A stretch of DNA of 64,000 bases from an uncultured Clostridia bacterium (GTDB lineage Bacteria; Bacillota; Clostridia; Christensenellales; Borkfalkiaceae). The position numbers were made by a program, and so were the translations under genes. The stretch spans positions 124,001 through 188,000 of the forward strand of contig CAKQKI010000003.1 of NCBI GenBank assembly GCA_934248055.1, in the 5' to 3' direction. Position 1 is the stretch's first letter, and the number at the start of each line of letters is the position of its first letter. Under the pieces are notes generated by a model that worked only from the letters and a program-made list of their open reading frames with translations, ran no database searches and was not told where the DNA came from. Below are positions 47,462-55,747 of this stretch, one piece after another.

Positions 47462-48250
47462 ATGAATAAATATAAAATTTCTTTTTTCTCCGACGCTTTT
47501 TTCGTTTTCACCGCGGCGTTTTTTTTAAGCGTGTCGATACTAAGATATAACCGCTTCAATATTATTTCAACTCTTCTTGTTTCCGCCCTGACGGGAATAG
47601 CGGCGGCGTCGGGCGTGGTAATTTACGGTCTTATCAAAAGCGAAGACTATAAAAGAGCCGAAGACAGAAAAGAAAAAGCGGAGTCGTTAATGCGCGAACT
47701 TTGTTTTTTAAGTGACGATAAAACTCTGAAATTACTCAAAAAGTGCTATGAAAAGTCGGGCAAAACCGTAGAATTAAAAGAAAATTTTATTATTCTTAAG
47801 GAAGATAAACAAGCGGTTTTCCCTTTATTTTCTTTAGAAAAAACGCCCGCAAAAGAAGTGATAAAAGCGTATAAACTCACACCTGAAACATATACGACGG
47901 TTATAATGAGCGGCGGAGTTACGAGCGAAACCGAAAATTTCTTAAACGCTATGAAATTGCGGATAAAAGTTCTGAATATTTTTAACGTTTACGATATGCT
48001 TTCAAGCGCCGATATGCTTCCCGAACGCGTTTTAATTCCGAAAATCAAACCGAAAAAGCGCGGCGAAGTTATTAAAAAAATTTTCTCGCGGGAAAAGTCG
48101 CCTAAATTTTTGCTTGCGGGAACCGTAATACTTCTGAGTTCCGTTTTTTCTTACTATCCCGTGTATTATATAATTTTCGGCGCCGTTCTTCTGGCGATAG
48201 CGGCGGCGTTAAGATTTTTTGCCGCCGAAAAAAACGCGGGCGAAAAATAA
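47462..48250 (+). CDS. Membrane protein with a central cytoplasmic domain, unknown
   Basis: 262 residues, no family recognised. Two helices near 8-27 and 33-56, then a 150-residue soluble middle (ESLMRELCFLSDDKTLKLLKKCYEKSGKTVELKENFIILKEDKQAV...), then two helices near 214-252. The middle region resembles a helical plus beta fold, without motifs. It is divergent from nadD, and its 3' end encodes part of the rubrerythrin terminator hairpin. Confidence 0.75.
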   Translation: MNKYKISFFSDAFFVFTAAFFLSVSILRYNRFNIISTLLVSALTGIAAASGVVIYGLIKSEDYKRAEDRKEKAESLMRELCFLSDDKTLKLLKKCYEKSGKTVELKENFIILKEDKQAVFPLFSLEKTPAKEVIKAYKLTPETYTTVIMSGGVTSETENFLNAMKLRIKVLNIFNVYDMLSSADMLPERVLIPKIKPKKRGEVIKKIFSREKSPKFLLAGTVILLSSVFSYYPVYYIIFGAVLLAIAAALRFFAAEKNAGEK

Positions 48251-48260
48251 TTCGCCCGCG
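48227..48260 (-). terminator. Rubrerythrin terminator embedded in the convergent gene
   Basis: 10-bp stem CGCGGGCGAA / TTCGCCCGCG (48235-48244, 48251-48260), containing the stop codon of the 262-residue gene in its loop. On the minus strand it is followed by seven T residues (48234-48228), so it terminates minus-strand rubrerythrin transcripts. Confidence 0.8.
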
Positions 48261-48290
48261 TAGCCGCAAGCGACTGCGCTTGTTGCTAAG
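48261..48290. repeat. Palindromic repeat family copy, degenerate
   Basis: TAGCCGCAAGCGACTGCGCT..., an imperfect copy of the intergenic palindrome, between the terminator hairpin and the rubrerythrin stop codon. Confidence 0.6.
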
Positions 48291-48293
48291 ATT

Positions 48294-48830
48294 TTAATAA
48301 TTATCAGCCGAAATTTCAAAATAACTTTGCGGATGAGCGCAAACGGGGCATACTTCGGGGGCTTTAACGCCGACCGCTATATGACCGCAATTTCTGCACT
48401 CCCAGACTTTTACTTCGCATTTTTCGAAAACTTTTTGCGTTTCAACGTTTTTAAGAAGAGCGCGATACCTTTCTTCGTGCCGCTTTTCTATCGCCGCAAC
48501 CATGCGGAACTTTTTCGCCAAATCGTAAAAACCTTCTTCTTCGGCGGTTTTTGCAAAGTTTTCGTACATATCCGTCCACTCGTAATTTTCGCCGTTCGCG
48601 GCAGCCGCAAGATTTTCGGCGGTATCGCTTATTCCGCTCAATTCTTTAAACCACATTTTAGCGTGTTCTTTTTCATTGTCGGCAGTTTTTAAAAACAACT
48701 CCGCTATCTGCTCGAACCCCTGCTTTTTCGCAACCGAAGCAAAATACGTGTACTTGTTTCTCGCCTGAGATTCGCCCGAAAACGCCGCTTCGAGATTTTT
48801 TTCGGTCTTCGTTCCCGAATATTTACCCAT
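48294..48830 (-). CDS. rbr: Rubrerythrin
   Basis: A 178-residue non-haem iron peroxidase protecting anaerobes from H2O2. The diiron ferritin-like domain has Glu/His ligands (AAFSGESQARNKYTYFA, NEKEHAKMWFKEL, AAIEKRHEERYRALL), and the C-terminal rubredoxin domain has WECRNCGH and EVCPVCAHPQ. It is a single gene with a strong promoter and a palindrome within it. Confidence 0.97.
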   Translation of the reverse strand: MGKYSGTKTEKNLEAAFSGESQARNKYTYFASVAKKQGFEQIAELFLKTADNEKEHAKMWFKELSGISDTAENLAAAANGENYEWTDMYENFAKTAEEEGFYDLAKKFRMVAAIEKRHEERYRALLKNVETQKVFEKCEVKVWECRNCGHIAVGVKAPEVCPVCAHPQSYFEISADNY

Positions 48831-48853
48831 AACTCTTCTCCTTTTTATTTATT

Positions 48854-48870
48854 TCAGCCGCTTGCGACTG
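48854..48870. repeat. Palindromic repeat family copy in the rubrerythrin leader
   Basis: CAGCCGCTTGCGACTG is a degenerate copy of the dispersed palindrome. In the rubrerythrin transcript it can fold into a 5'-proximal hairpin. Confidence 0.55.
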
Positions 48871-48882
48871 TTTGGTAATGAT

Positions 48883-48911
48883 ATTATATCTCAATAATAT
48901 TATTTTGTCAA
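48883..48911 (-). promoter_or_regulatory. Rubrerythrin promoter with internal palindrome
   Basis: On the minus strand: TTGACA (48911-48906), 17 nt, TATAAT (48888-48883). The spacer contains the perfect palindrome AATAATATTATT. It could be a PerR/Fur-type operator, common for rbr in Clostridia, although the PerR consensus is not a full match. It lies in the 3' end of recF. Confidence 0.65.
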
Positions 48912-50018
48912 GAATTCTGTTACCGCCGCGCTTTCCGAAATGACGCCGTTTTCGACTTTGAAAATTTTAATGTCGGCAGAAGGAGAAAATTCGGCAGGCA
49001 CGTCCGTACAGGTAATTATCGTCTGAACGTTTTCGGTGCGCTTTAAAAGGCGTTCGCGGCGGGTTTTGTCAAGTTCGCTGAGAGCGTCGTCGAGAATAAG
49101 CACGGGATACTCGCCGAAACGTTCTTTAAAAACTTCGAGTTCGGCAAGTTTTAACGAAAGAGCGCAGGAACGCTGCTGACCCTGCGAGCCGTAAACGCGG
49201 ACGTCTTCGCCGTTGATTTTTATTTTAATATCGTCGCGATGGGGACCTATGCCGGTATATCCGAGAGCAACGTCTTTTTCGATTCTTTCCGAAAGAGCGA
49301 TTAAAAACGACGATTTTATATCGCTTTCGTCTTTGAAAAAACTTTCGAGCGAAAGAGTTAAATTTTCCTTTCCGTCAGACAAAAAGTTATGCGCCGCAAC
49401 GGCGTGCGGTAAAAGTTTTTTGATAAATCCGAGCCGCTCTTTCACAATCGTTTCGCAGTAAACGGCAAGTTGCTCGTCCCATAAAGGAAGGGTTGCGTAA
49501 ATAACTTCTTTGTCGGGATTTTTAAGCAAAACGTTTCTCTGTTCGAGAATTTTGCGGTACTTCGAAAGAGAATAAAAATAAGTTTTACTCATCTGCGACA
49601 GAGATATATCCATAAATCTGCGGCGGTCTTCGGGGCTGTCCTGAATAAGTTTTAATTCCCCGGGGTTAAAAAACACCGAGTTTATATTGCCCATAAGTTC
49701 GCCTATTTTTTTTATCGGAACGCCGTTGATTTTAATCGACTTGTTTGCGCTTGCGGAAAAATCTATCCCGACTTCCACTCCGCCGTACTGCGAAACCGCC
49801 TTTCCCGTAACCGAAGCGGAACTTTCGCCGTAACGAATAACCTGCTTATCTCTTGCGGCGCGCGGAGAATATCCCGTGCAAAGATAAAAAACCGCTTCGG
49901 CGCAGTTTGTTTTTCCCTGCGCGTTATCGCCCGACAAGATATTTATACCGCGCGAAAAATTCACCGACTGGAACTTATAATTGCGATAATTTTTAAGAGT
50001 AAGATTTTTTATATACAT
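48900..50018 (-). CDS. recF: DNA replication and repair protein RecF
   Basis: 372 residues. Walker A SGDNAQGKTNCAEAVFY near residues 29-45, the SMC-like signature YGSQGQQRSCALSLKLAE near 275-292 and Walker B PVLILDDALSELD are present. RecF loads RecA at single-strand gaps. It is divergent from dnaA; dnaN is not adjacent. No Shine-Dalgarno is evident. Confidence 0.95.
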   Translation of the reverse strand: MYIKNLTLKNYRNYKFQSVNFSRGINILSGDNAQGKTNCAEAVFYLCTGYSPRAARDKQVIRYGESSASVTGKAVSQYGGVEVGIDFSASANKSIKINGVPIKKIGELMGNINSVFFNPGELKLIQDSPEDRRRFMDISLSQMSKTYFYSLSKYRKILEQRNVLLKNPDKEVIYATLPLWDEQLAVYCETIVKERLGFIKKLLPHAVAAHNFLSDGKENLTLSLESFFKDESDIKSSFLIALSERIEKDVALGYTGIGPHRDDIKIKINGEDVRVYGSQGQQRSCALSLKLAELEVFKERFGEYPVLILDDALSELDKTRRERLLKRTENVQTIITCTDVPAEFSPSADIKIFKVENGVISESAAVTEFLTK

Positions 50019-50122
50019 TGCGCGCCCGTTTAATTGATTTTTTCTTTCGGTTAGTATATAATATATTTTAACATAAAGATTCGTTTTTTACAAAAGTTTG
50101 ATACGGTTTTGCGGAGAAAAAT

Positions 50123-51466
50123 ATGGAAAGTTACGAAATTATATGGAAAGAAGCGCTTGCATACCTTGAAAATTCAACGTCGTCTATAAGTTATACGACG
50201 TTTATCAAGGTATTAGAGCCTATAGACCTTAAAGGGAGTACTTTCGTTCTTCTTGCAAAAACGGGCGTTCACGCAAGCATGGCGAAAACAAACCTTAAAG
50301 ATAAAATTATCGACGCGCTTAAAAGCCTTAATCTCGGCATAACCGACGTTGAAATTTTTCAGGGCGCGAATAAAGAAGAATATCTTTTGAGCGCAAAGGA
50401 AGCGGAAACTCTTCCGCCCGTTGAAAGCACTCCTATCGACCCGAAGTACACTTTCGATACTTTCGTCGTGGGAGAGTCGAACAGATATTTATACGCCGCC
50501 GCGAAAGCGGTGGCGGAAGACCCCGGTAACAGTTATAACCCGCTGTTTATACACGGCGCGTCGGGGCTGGGCAAAACGCATATCATGCACGCGATAGCGA
50601 ATTACATTATGAAAACCCGTCCCGAAAAAAAGGTGCTTTACGCTACCTGCGAAAAATTCGCAAGCGAACTTATAGCGAATTTGCGCACGGGCAAAGCCTA
50701 CACTCGCGAAGGCGAAGATTTCAGAAACCGCTATCGCGGCGTAGACGTGCTTATGGTTGACGACGTTCAGTTTTTAGCGAAAAAGCAATCCACTCAGGAA
50801 GAATTTTTTCACACTTTCAACGCGTTATACGGAGAAAACAAGCAAATAATTTTATCTGCCGACTGCGAGCCGAAAGAAATTCAACTTTTAGACGACAGGT
50901 TGAAAACCCGTTTCGAAGGCGGGCTTAAAGCGCAGGTTCTTGCGCCCGATATAGAAACGAAAATAGCAATCGTTCAGAAAAAAGCGGAATTCAGAAAATA
51001 TATTCTCCCGCTTGACGTTGCCACGCTAATTGCCGAAAATTCCGACGATAACGTAAGAAGTCTCGAAGGAATGCTTAACAAAGTGATATTTTCCGCAATA
51101 CTGCACGAACAACCCATAACCCTGCCGCTTGCCGAAGAAACGCTTAAAGAAAGCATCTCGCCCGACATTAAAGAAGCCGTTTCCACCACCCGCATTATCG
51201 ATACGGTATGCTCGTATTACAACGTGTCTAAGCAAGACCTTATATCAAAAAAAAGAAACAAAGAACTCGTAGAGCCGCGTCAGATATGCGCTTATCTTAT
51301 GACGGAAATGATGAACGTTCCGCTCGTGACGATAGGTCAGTCGCTCGGCGGCAAAAACTACACCACCGTTATTCACTCGCGGGATAAAATTTCAGAACTT
51401 ATCCGCATAAACGACAGAATAGCAACCGAAATCAACGACCTTAAAAATCTTATTTTGAAGAAATAA
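50123..51466 (+). CDS. dnaA: Chromosomal replication initiator DnaA
   Basis: A 447-residue initiator. Domain I at the N-terminus, AAA+ domain with Walker A GASGLGKTHIMHAIANY near residue 144 and Walker B VLMVDDVQFL, and the C-terminal DNA-binding domain with the DnaA signature (LGGKNYTTVIHSRDKI). GGAG precedes the ATG. It is followed by mnmG after one base and is divergent from recF. No 9-mer DnaA boxes (TTATCCACA) occur in the 50019-50122 intergenic region, so oriC is probably not here. Confidence 0.97.
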   Translation: MESYEIIWKEALAYLENSTSSISYTTFIKVLEPIDLKGSTFVLLAKTGVHASMAKTNLKDKIIDALKSLNLGITDVEIFQGANKEEYLLSAKEAETLPPVESTPIDPKYTFDTFVVGESNRYLYAAAKAVAEDPGNSYNPLFIHGASGLGKTHIMHAIANYIMKTRPEKKVLYATCEKFASELIANLRTGKAYTREGEDFRNRYRGVDVLMVDDVQFLAKKQSTQEEFFHTFNALYGENKQIILSADCEPKEIQLLDDRLKTRFEGGLKAQVLAPDIETKIAIVQKKAEFRKYILPLDVATLIAENSDDNVRSLEGMLNKVIFSAILHEQPITLPLAEETLKESISPDIKEAVSTTRIIDTVCSYYNVSKQDLISKKRNKELVEPRQICAYLMTEMMNVPLVTIGQSLGGKNYTTVIHSRDKISELIRINDRIATEINDLKNLILKK

Positions 51467-51467
51467 T

Positions 51468-53339
51468 ATGTCATACGAATTAAACGAAGGAACGTTCGAC
51501 GCCGTAGTAATAGGCGCGGGGCATGCGGGCGCGGAAGCCGCGCTGTCGCTTGCGCGTTTGGGAAATAAAACCGCCCTTTTGACTATAAATCTCGACAATA
51601 TCGCGTTTATGGCGTGCAATCCGTCGATAGGCGGCACGGCAAAGGGGCATTTAGTGAGAGAAATCGACGCGCTCGGCGGCGAAATGGGTATAAATGCGGA
51701 CAAAACAGCCCTTCAGATGAAAATGCTCAATCGCGGAAAAGGCGCAGCCGTGCAGTCGCTCCGCGCGCAGTCCGACAAAAACCGCTATCACACGGAAATG
51801 AAAAAAACGCTTGAAAATACCGTGAATTTACGTATTCTTCAATGCGAAGCGACTGAAATTTTAACCGAAAACGGAAAAATAACGGGCGTAAAAACGAACT
51901 ATAACTCCGTTTTGCACTGCCGCGCCGCGGTTATTGCGACGGGCGTTTATTTAAACAGCGATATAGTCGTAGGAAACTACCGCAAGTTTTCCGGGCCTAA
52001 CGGATTTCAGAACGCAACCGCGCTTACGGACAGTCTTATAAGCGCAGGCTTTAAAATCCGCCGCTTCAAAACGGGTACTCCCGCCAGGTTAGACAAAAAA
52101 AGCATAAATTTTTCGGAATTTTCCGTTCAGCACGGCGAAACGGACGTTTACCCTTTTTCTTACATGACGAAAAGTCTTATAAAAAAGCAAACGCCGTGCT
52201 ATCTCGGATACACTAACGAAGAAACGCACAGAATTATTCTTGATAATCTTGACCGTTCGCCTTTGTATAACGGGTTTATAACGACCACGGGTCCGAGATA
52301 CTGCCCTTCCATCGAAACGAAAGTAGTTCGGTTCAAAGACAAAGAAAGGCATCAGATATTTTTAGAGCCGGAAGGAAAAGATACCGACGAAATTTACGTT
52401 CAGGGAATGTCGTCGTCGATGCCTGCAGACGTTCAGGTCGAAATGTACCGCTCGATTAAAGGTTTTGAAAACGCGCAGTTTATGCGTTACGCTTACGCGA
52501 TAGAGTACGACTGCATTGACAGTCTTGACCTTAAACCCACTCTCGAATTTAAAAAAATCGGCGGAATTTTCACCGCGGGGCAGATAAACGGAACGAGCGG
52601 ATACGAAGAAGCGGCGGCGCAGGGTCTGATAGCGGGAATCAATGCAGACGCTTATTTAAACGGCAAAGAGCCTTTGATATTGCGTCGCGACCAAGCCTAT
52701 ATCGGCGTTTTAATAGACGATCTCGTTACGAAAGGAACCGACGAACCTTACAGAATGATGACTTCGCGCGCGGAGTACCGACTGATTTTACGGCAGGACG
52801 ACGCCGACGAACGCCTTACGCCCGTCGGAAGAAAAATCGGACTCGTTACGGATAAGCGTTGGAAAATTTTTCTTAAACGCAAAAAAATGAAAGAAAACGT
52901 TAAAAAAGAGTTTGAAACCGTCGTTCCTTACAAAATCGCGAAAGAATTTGCAGAGCAGAACTCGAAAGGCGAAGTGTACTCTCCCCTTACTTACGCGGAT
53001 ATGATAAGACGCGGCATTTCAGTAAAACTCATTCGGGAAAAATTCAACGCGTTCGACGGCGTTTTCGAAGATATACTCGAAAGCGCGGAAACCGACGTAA
53101 GATACGCGGGATACATAAAAAAAGAACAGGAAAATATTTTAAAAACCGAAAAACTGCGTTTGAAAAAACTCCCCGAAGACGCCGATTATATGAAAATCGA
53201 AGGTCTTAGGACGGAGGCAAGGCAAAAACTCAACGAAATCCGCCCGCTCGATATAGATCAGGCTTCGCGGATTTCAGGGGTAAACCCTGCCGATATTGCG
53301 GTTCTTTTGGTTTGGTTAAGGACTAAATATGGAAGATAA
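51468..53339 (+). CDS. mnmG: tRNA uridine-5-carboxymethylaminomethyl modification enzyme MnmG
   Basis: 623 residues, FAD-binding GAGHAGAEAALSLARLG near 16, NPSIGGTAKGHLVREIDALGGEMG, the family signatures GTPARL, PRYCPSIETKVVRF, and AGQINGTSGYEEAAAQG, and the C-terminal helical domain. MnmG with MnmE modifies U34 of tRNAs. The gene follows dnaA after one base, an unusual neighbour (usually mnmE). Confidence 0.97.
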   Translation: MSYELNEGTFDAVVIGAGHAGAEAALSLARLGNKTALLTINLDNIAFMACNPSIGGTAKGHLVREIDALGGEMGINADKTALQMKMLNRGKGAAVQSLRAQSDKNRYHTEMKKTLENTVNLRILQCEATEILTENGKITGVKTNYNSVLHCRAAVIATGVYLNSDIVVGNYRKFSGPNGFQNATALTDSLISAGFKIRRFKTGTPARLDKKSINFSEFSVQHGETDVYPFSYMTKSLIKKQTPCYLGYTNEETHRIILDNLDRSPLYNGFITTTGPRYCPSIETKVVRFKDKERHQIFLEPEGKDTDEIYVQGMSSSMPADVQVEMYRSIKGFENAQFMRYAYAIEYDCIDSLDLKPTLEFKKIGGIFTAGQINGTSGYEEAAAQGLIAGINADAYLNGKEPLILRRDQAYIGVLIDDLVTKGTDEPYRMMTSRAEYRLILRQDDADERLTPVGRKIGLVTDKRWKIFLKRKKMKENVKKEFETVVPYKIAKEFAEQNSKGEVYSPLTYADMIRRGISVKLIREKFNAFDGVFEDILESAETDVRYAGYIKKEQENILKTEKLRLKKLPEDADYMKIEGLRTEARQKLNEIRPLDIDQASRISGVNPADIAVLLVWLRTKYGR

Positions 53340-53487
53340 AAAAGCCCCCGTAACACTTTCGGAAAAAGAAAAACAAAAAGAAGAACTTAATAAAAAACGC
53401 AGAAAAAAAGCCGCGAACGAAAAATTCAAAGCCGAATATTTCGCCTATTACGACGATATAAAAATAAGCGACAGGCAGGACTGGTAA
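53329..53487 (+). CDS. 52-residue highly charged small protein
   Basis: ATG at 53329 overlaps the mnmG end by 11 nt. The stop is at 53485-53487, one base before the Dabb gene. The sequence begins MEDKKAPVTLSEKEKQKEEL, and 25 of the first 35 residues are charged or polar. It ends YDDIKISDRQDW. It lies in the mnmG-Dabb operon, overlapping both ends closely. No known family. It is too short to exclude chance, but the perfect operon fit argues for translation. Confidence 0.65.
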   Translation: MEDKKAPVTLSEKEKQKEELNKKRRKKAANEKFKAEYFAYYDDIKISDRQDW

Positions 53488-53488
53488 A

Positions 53489-53782
53489 ATGATTAAACAC
53501 GTAGTATGTTTCAAACTTAAAGACAATTCAATAGACGCTAAGGAAAAAGCGACGAACGTTCTTATGAGCATGATAACCAAAGTTCATTCGATTTGGGGAA
53601 TAGAAGTCGGTCAGGACTTTCTTTGCTCTCCGCGTTCGTTCGATATTATACTTCAGGTAGTACTCGAAAGCAAAGAAAAACTCGACGAATATCAAAACGA
53701 CCTATATCACGTGAACGTGGTTAAAAAATATATGCACGAACACGCCGAAAATTCTGTATCGGTAGATTATGAAACAGACTGA
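53489..53782 (+). CDS. Dabb-family (stress-responsive A/B barrel) protein
   Basis: 97 residues: MIKHVVCFKLKDNSIDAKEKATNVLMSMITKVHSIWGIEVGQDF and HEHAENSVSVDYETD, the dimeric alpha-beta barrel (Dabb, PF07876) pattern. Function is unknown. It is the third gene of the mnmG unit. Confidence 0.85.
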   Translation: MIKHVVCFKLKDNSIDAKEKATNVLMSMITKVHSIWGIEVGQDFLCSPRSFDIILQVVLESKEKLDEYQNDLYHVNVVKKYMHEHAENSVSVDYETD

Positions 53783-53828
53783 ACGACGGGCCGATTAACC
53801 CGTTGAAATAAATAAAAGGAGATTTATT

Positions 53829-54053
53829 ATGGTAAAAAAAATCGGAAAAGTAACTTACGACACGGAAGCGTCCGAAATCGTTAAAAAGAACGTTTTCGGC
53901 GTATACGGCGACCCCGCGGGCTACGAAGAAACAATTTACGTAACCGCAAAAGGAAATTACTTCCTTTACACGAACGGCGGCAAAGACTCGAAATATCCGG
54001 AAGAGAAAATCAAGGCGCTTACGAAAGAAAAAGCGGCAGAAATGATTAAGTAA
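53829..54053 (+). CDS. Small conserved-looking protein, unknown
   Basis: 74 residues, no family recognised. The compact sequence MVKKIGKVTYDTEASEIVKK followed by NVFGVYGDPAGYEETIYVTAKGN is beta-rich, ending in a Lys-rich helix. AAAGGAG precedes the ATG, and a hairpin follows the stop. It may belong to the mnmG operon. Confidence 0.7.
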   Translation: MVKKIGKVTYDTEASEIVKKNVFGVYGDPAGYEETIYVTAKGNYFLYTNGGKDSKYPEEKIKALTKEKAAEMIK

Positions 54054-54060
54054 CAAAAAA

Positions 54061-54115
54061 GCCGCCGTTTTGCGGCCGAAAACGAAAAGGCGAAAGTATT
54101 TTTACTTCGCCTTTT
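54061..54115 (+). terminator. Two hairpins after the 74-residue gene
   Basis: GCCGC / GCGGC (54061-54076), then AAAAGGCG (54085-54092) paired with CGCCTTTT (54108-54115) around an AAAGTA-containing loop. Confidence 0.7.
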
Positions 54116-54130
54116 AAAACCGTTTATAAA

Positions 54131-54167
54131 GCGGCGTTGCGACAGTTTTTGTCGCAACGCCGCTTTT
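54131..54167. terminator. Strong terminator between the convergent operons
   Basis: 14-bp perfect stem GCGGCGTTGCGACA / TGTCGCAACGCCGC (54131-54144, 54150-54163) with GTTTT loop, then TTTTACG. Used by mnmG-side transcripts and, in the other strand, by the RluA gene. Confidence 0.9.
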
Positions 54168-54176
54168 ACGATATTT

Positions 54177-54875
54177 TTATATCGTTTTAACCGCAACGGA
54201 AGTATCAAAAAACTTCCAGGGAACAATATCTTTCGGCGGCTCGATTTTAAAAACCAGCCTTTCTTTGGTTACGGGATGAGTGAACGCAAGCGTCGTCGCC
54301 CACAGCGCGAGATTTCCTTTAACCGCGTTTTCTCCGCCGTAGCGCATATCGCCGAAAACAGGCGCACCTATATTGCTCATCTGCACTCTTATCTGATGGC
54401 TGCGACCCGTTCTGAGTTTAATTTCGGCGAGAGAAAGTCCGCCTTTTTCTTCCACTACGTTATATTCGAGTTCTGCGTATTTTGCCCCTTCCACGGTCTG
54501 CCCGCAGACGTAAACCATATTGTTTATAGGGTTCTTTTTCAGGTAATTTTTAAGTATCTGACGCTTTTTCGCAAGCGTTCCCGTAAGCACGGCGTAATAT
54601 ATTTTCTGAAAATCGCCCGAACGCATTTGCTCGGAAAGCCTTGCCGCCGCCTTCGAAGTTTTGGCAAACACCATAACGCCGCCCGTAGGACGGTCAAGCC
54701 TGTGAACGAGTCCTATATAAACGTTTCCGGGCTTGGAATCTCTCACCTTGATATACTCTTTGATTTCGGTAAGCAAATCCTCGTCTTTACTCTCGTCGGC
54801 GCAGCACGGCACGTTCTGCGGTTTTAAAACCACGATAATATGGTTATCTTCGTAAACTATGAGTGGTTGATCCAT
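54177..54875 (-). CDS. RluA-family pseudouridine synthase
   Basis: 232 residues. The catalytic-Asp motif GLVHRLDRPTGGVMVFAKTSKAA and the NIVVVLKP start are typical of RluA-family enzymes. The C-terminal LRTGRSHQIRVQMSNIGAPVFGDMRYGG is also conserved. The target uridine (23S or tRNA) is not certain. I start it at ATG 54875 with AAAGGAT 7 nt upstream. It overlaps nothing. Confidence 0.9.
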   Translation of the reverse strand: MDQPLIVYEDNHIIVVLKPQNVPCCADESKDEDLLTEIKEYIKVRDSKPGNVYIGLVHRLDRPTGGVMVFAKTSKAAARLSEQMRSGDFQKIYYAVLTGTLAKKRQILKNYLKKNPINNMVYVCGQTVEGAKYAELEYNVVEEKGGLSLAEIKLRTGRSHQIRVQMSNIGAPVFGDMRYGGENAVKGNLALWATTLAFTHPVTKERLVFKIEPPKDIVPWKFFDTSVAVKTI

Positions 54876-54879
54876 ATTT

Positions 54880-55746
54880 TTATCCTTTTTCGGGCGTCCA
54901 TAAGCCCGAACAACCGCACGGAAGACAGGCAACTCCGTCCGTTTTTAAACCTATTTCGTAAGCGTCTATTTTCCCGCCGTAATTTTTAAGATTCAGCGCG
55001 AGAACGTTTTTTATTACCTGCGGCTGAAGCCCCGTAGTATAACTGTTTATCAAAAAAAACAAAGGGTTATCCGATAAAACTTCGACGCACGTGCCGACGA
55101 GATTGAAAAGTTCGTTCTCTATTTTCCACGTTTCGCCGTTAGGTCCCCTGCCGAAACTCGGCGGGTCCATAATTATTGCGTCGTACTTTCTGCCGCGCCG
55201 TATTTCGCGGCGAACGAATTTAAGGCAATCGTCGATAATAAACCTGACTTTTCCTTCGCCCACGCCCGACAGTCTGCAATTTTCGCCCGCTCTTTCGACC
55301 ATGGCTCTGGCGGCGTCTACGTGGCAGACCGACGCCCCCGCTTTAAGACACGCGACCGTTGCTCCGCCCGTATAAGCAAACAGATTTAAAACGCTTATTT
55401 CTCTGCCCGCGTTTTTAATCAGCGCAGACATTTTGTCCCAGTTTGCCGCCTGCTCGGGGAAAAGCCCCGTGTGCTTGAACCCCATGGGCTTTATTAAAAA
55501 CCTGAGATCGCCGTAACTTATAACCCATTCGCGCGGCATAGGTTTATAATTTATCCATTTACCCCCGCCCGTTTCGCTTCTTACGTATTTCGCGTTAAGC
55601 CCGGGATAATTTTCCATATCCGTTTCGGCGGGCCAAATTACCTGCGGGTCGGGTCGGAGAAGAATAACGTCTTTCCACTTTTCGAGTTTATATCCGTCGC
55701 CCGTTGCGATTACGCGGTAATCTTTCCATTTATCCGCAAGAACCAT
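54880..55746 (-). CDS. Class I SAM-dependent rRNA methyltransferase (RlmI/RlmK-like)
   Basis: 288 residues. SAM-binding VLNLFAYTGGATVACLKAGA, then VHVDAARAMVERAGENCRLSG, then the catalytic MDPPSFGRGPNGETW. This matches the RlmI/RlmK 23S rRNA m5C/m7G family, without the N-terminal PUA. ATG 55746 has AAAAGG upstream; a TTG at 55761 would overlap ileS and is less likely. It starts one base after the ileS stop, so it may be co-transcribed. Confidence 0.85.
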   Translation of the reverse strand: MVLADKWKDYRVIATGDGYKLEKWKDVILLRPDPQVIWPAETDMENYPGLNAKYVRSETGGGKWINYKPMPREWVISYGDLRFLIKPMGFKHTGLFPEQAANWDKMSALIKNAGREISVLNLFAYTGGATVACLKAGASVCHVDAARAMVERAGENCRLSGVGEGKVRFIIDDCLKFVRREIRRGRKYDAIIMDPPSFGRGPNGETWKIENELFNLVGTCVEVLSDNPLFFLINSYTTGLQPQVIKNVLALNLKNYGGKIDAYEIGLKTDGVACLPCGCSGLWTPEKG

Positions 55747-55747
55747 A

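Noticed and set aside
50019..50122. oriC between recF and dnaA
   Set aside because: The gap is short, with no DnaA boxes or AT-rich unwinding repeats; only the dnaA promoter is visible.
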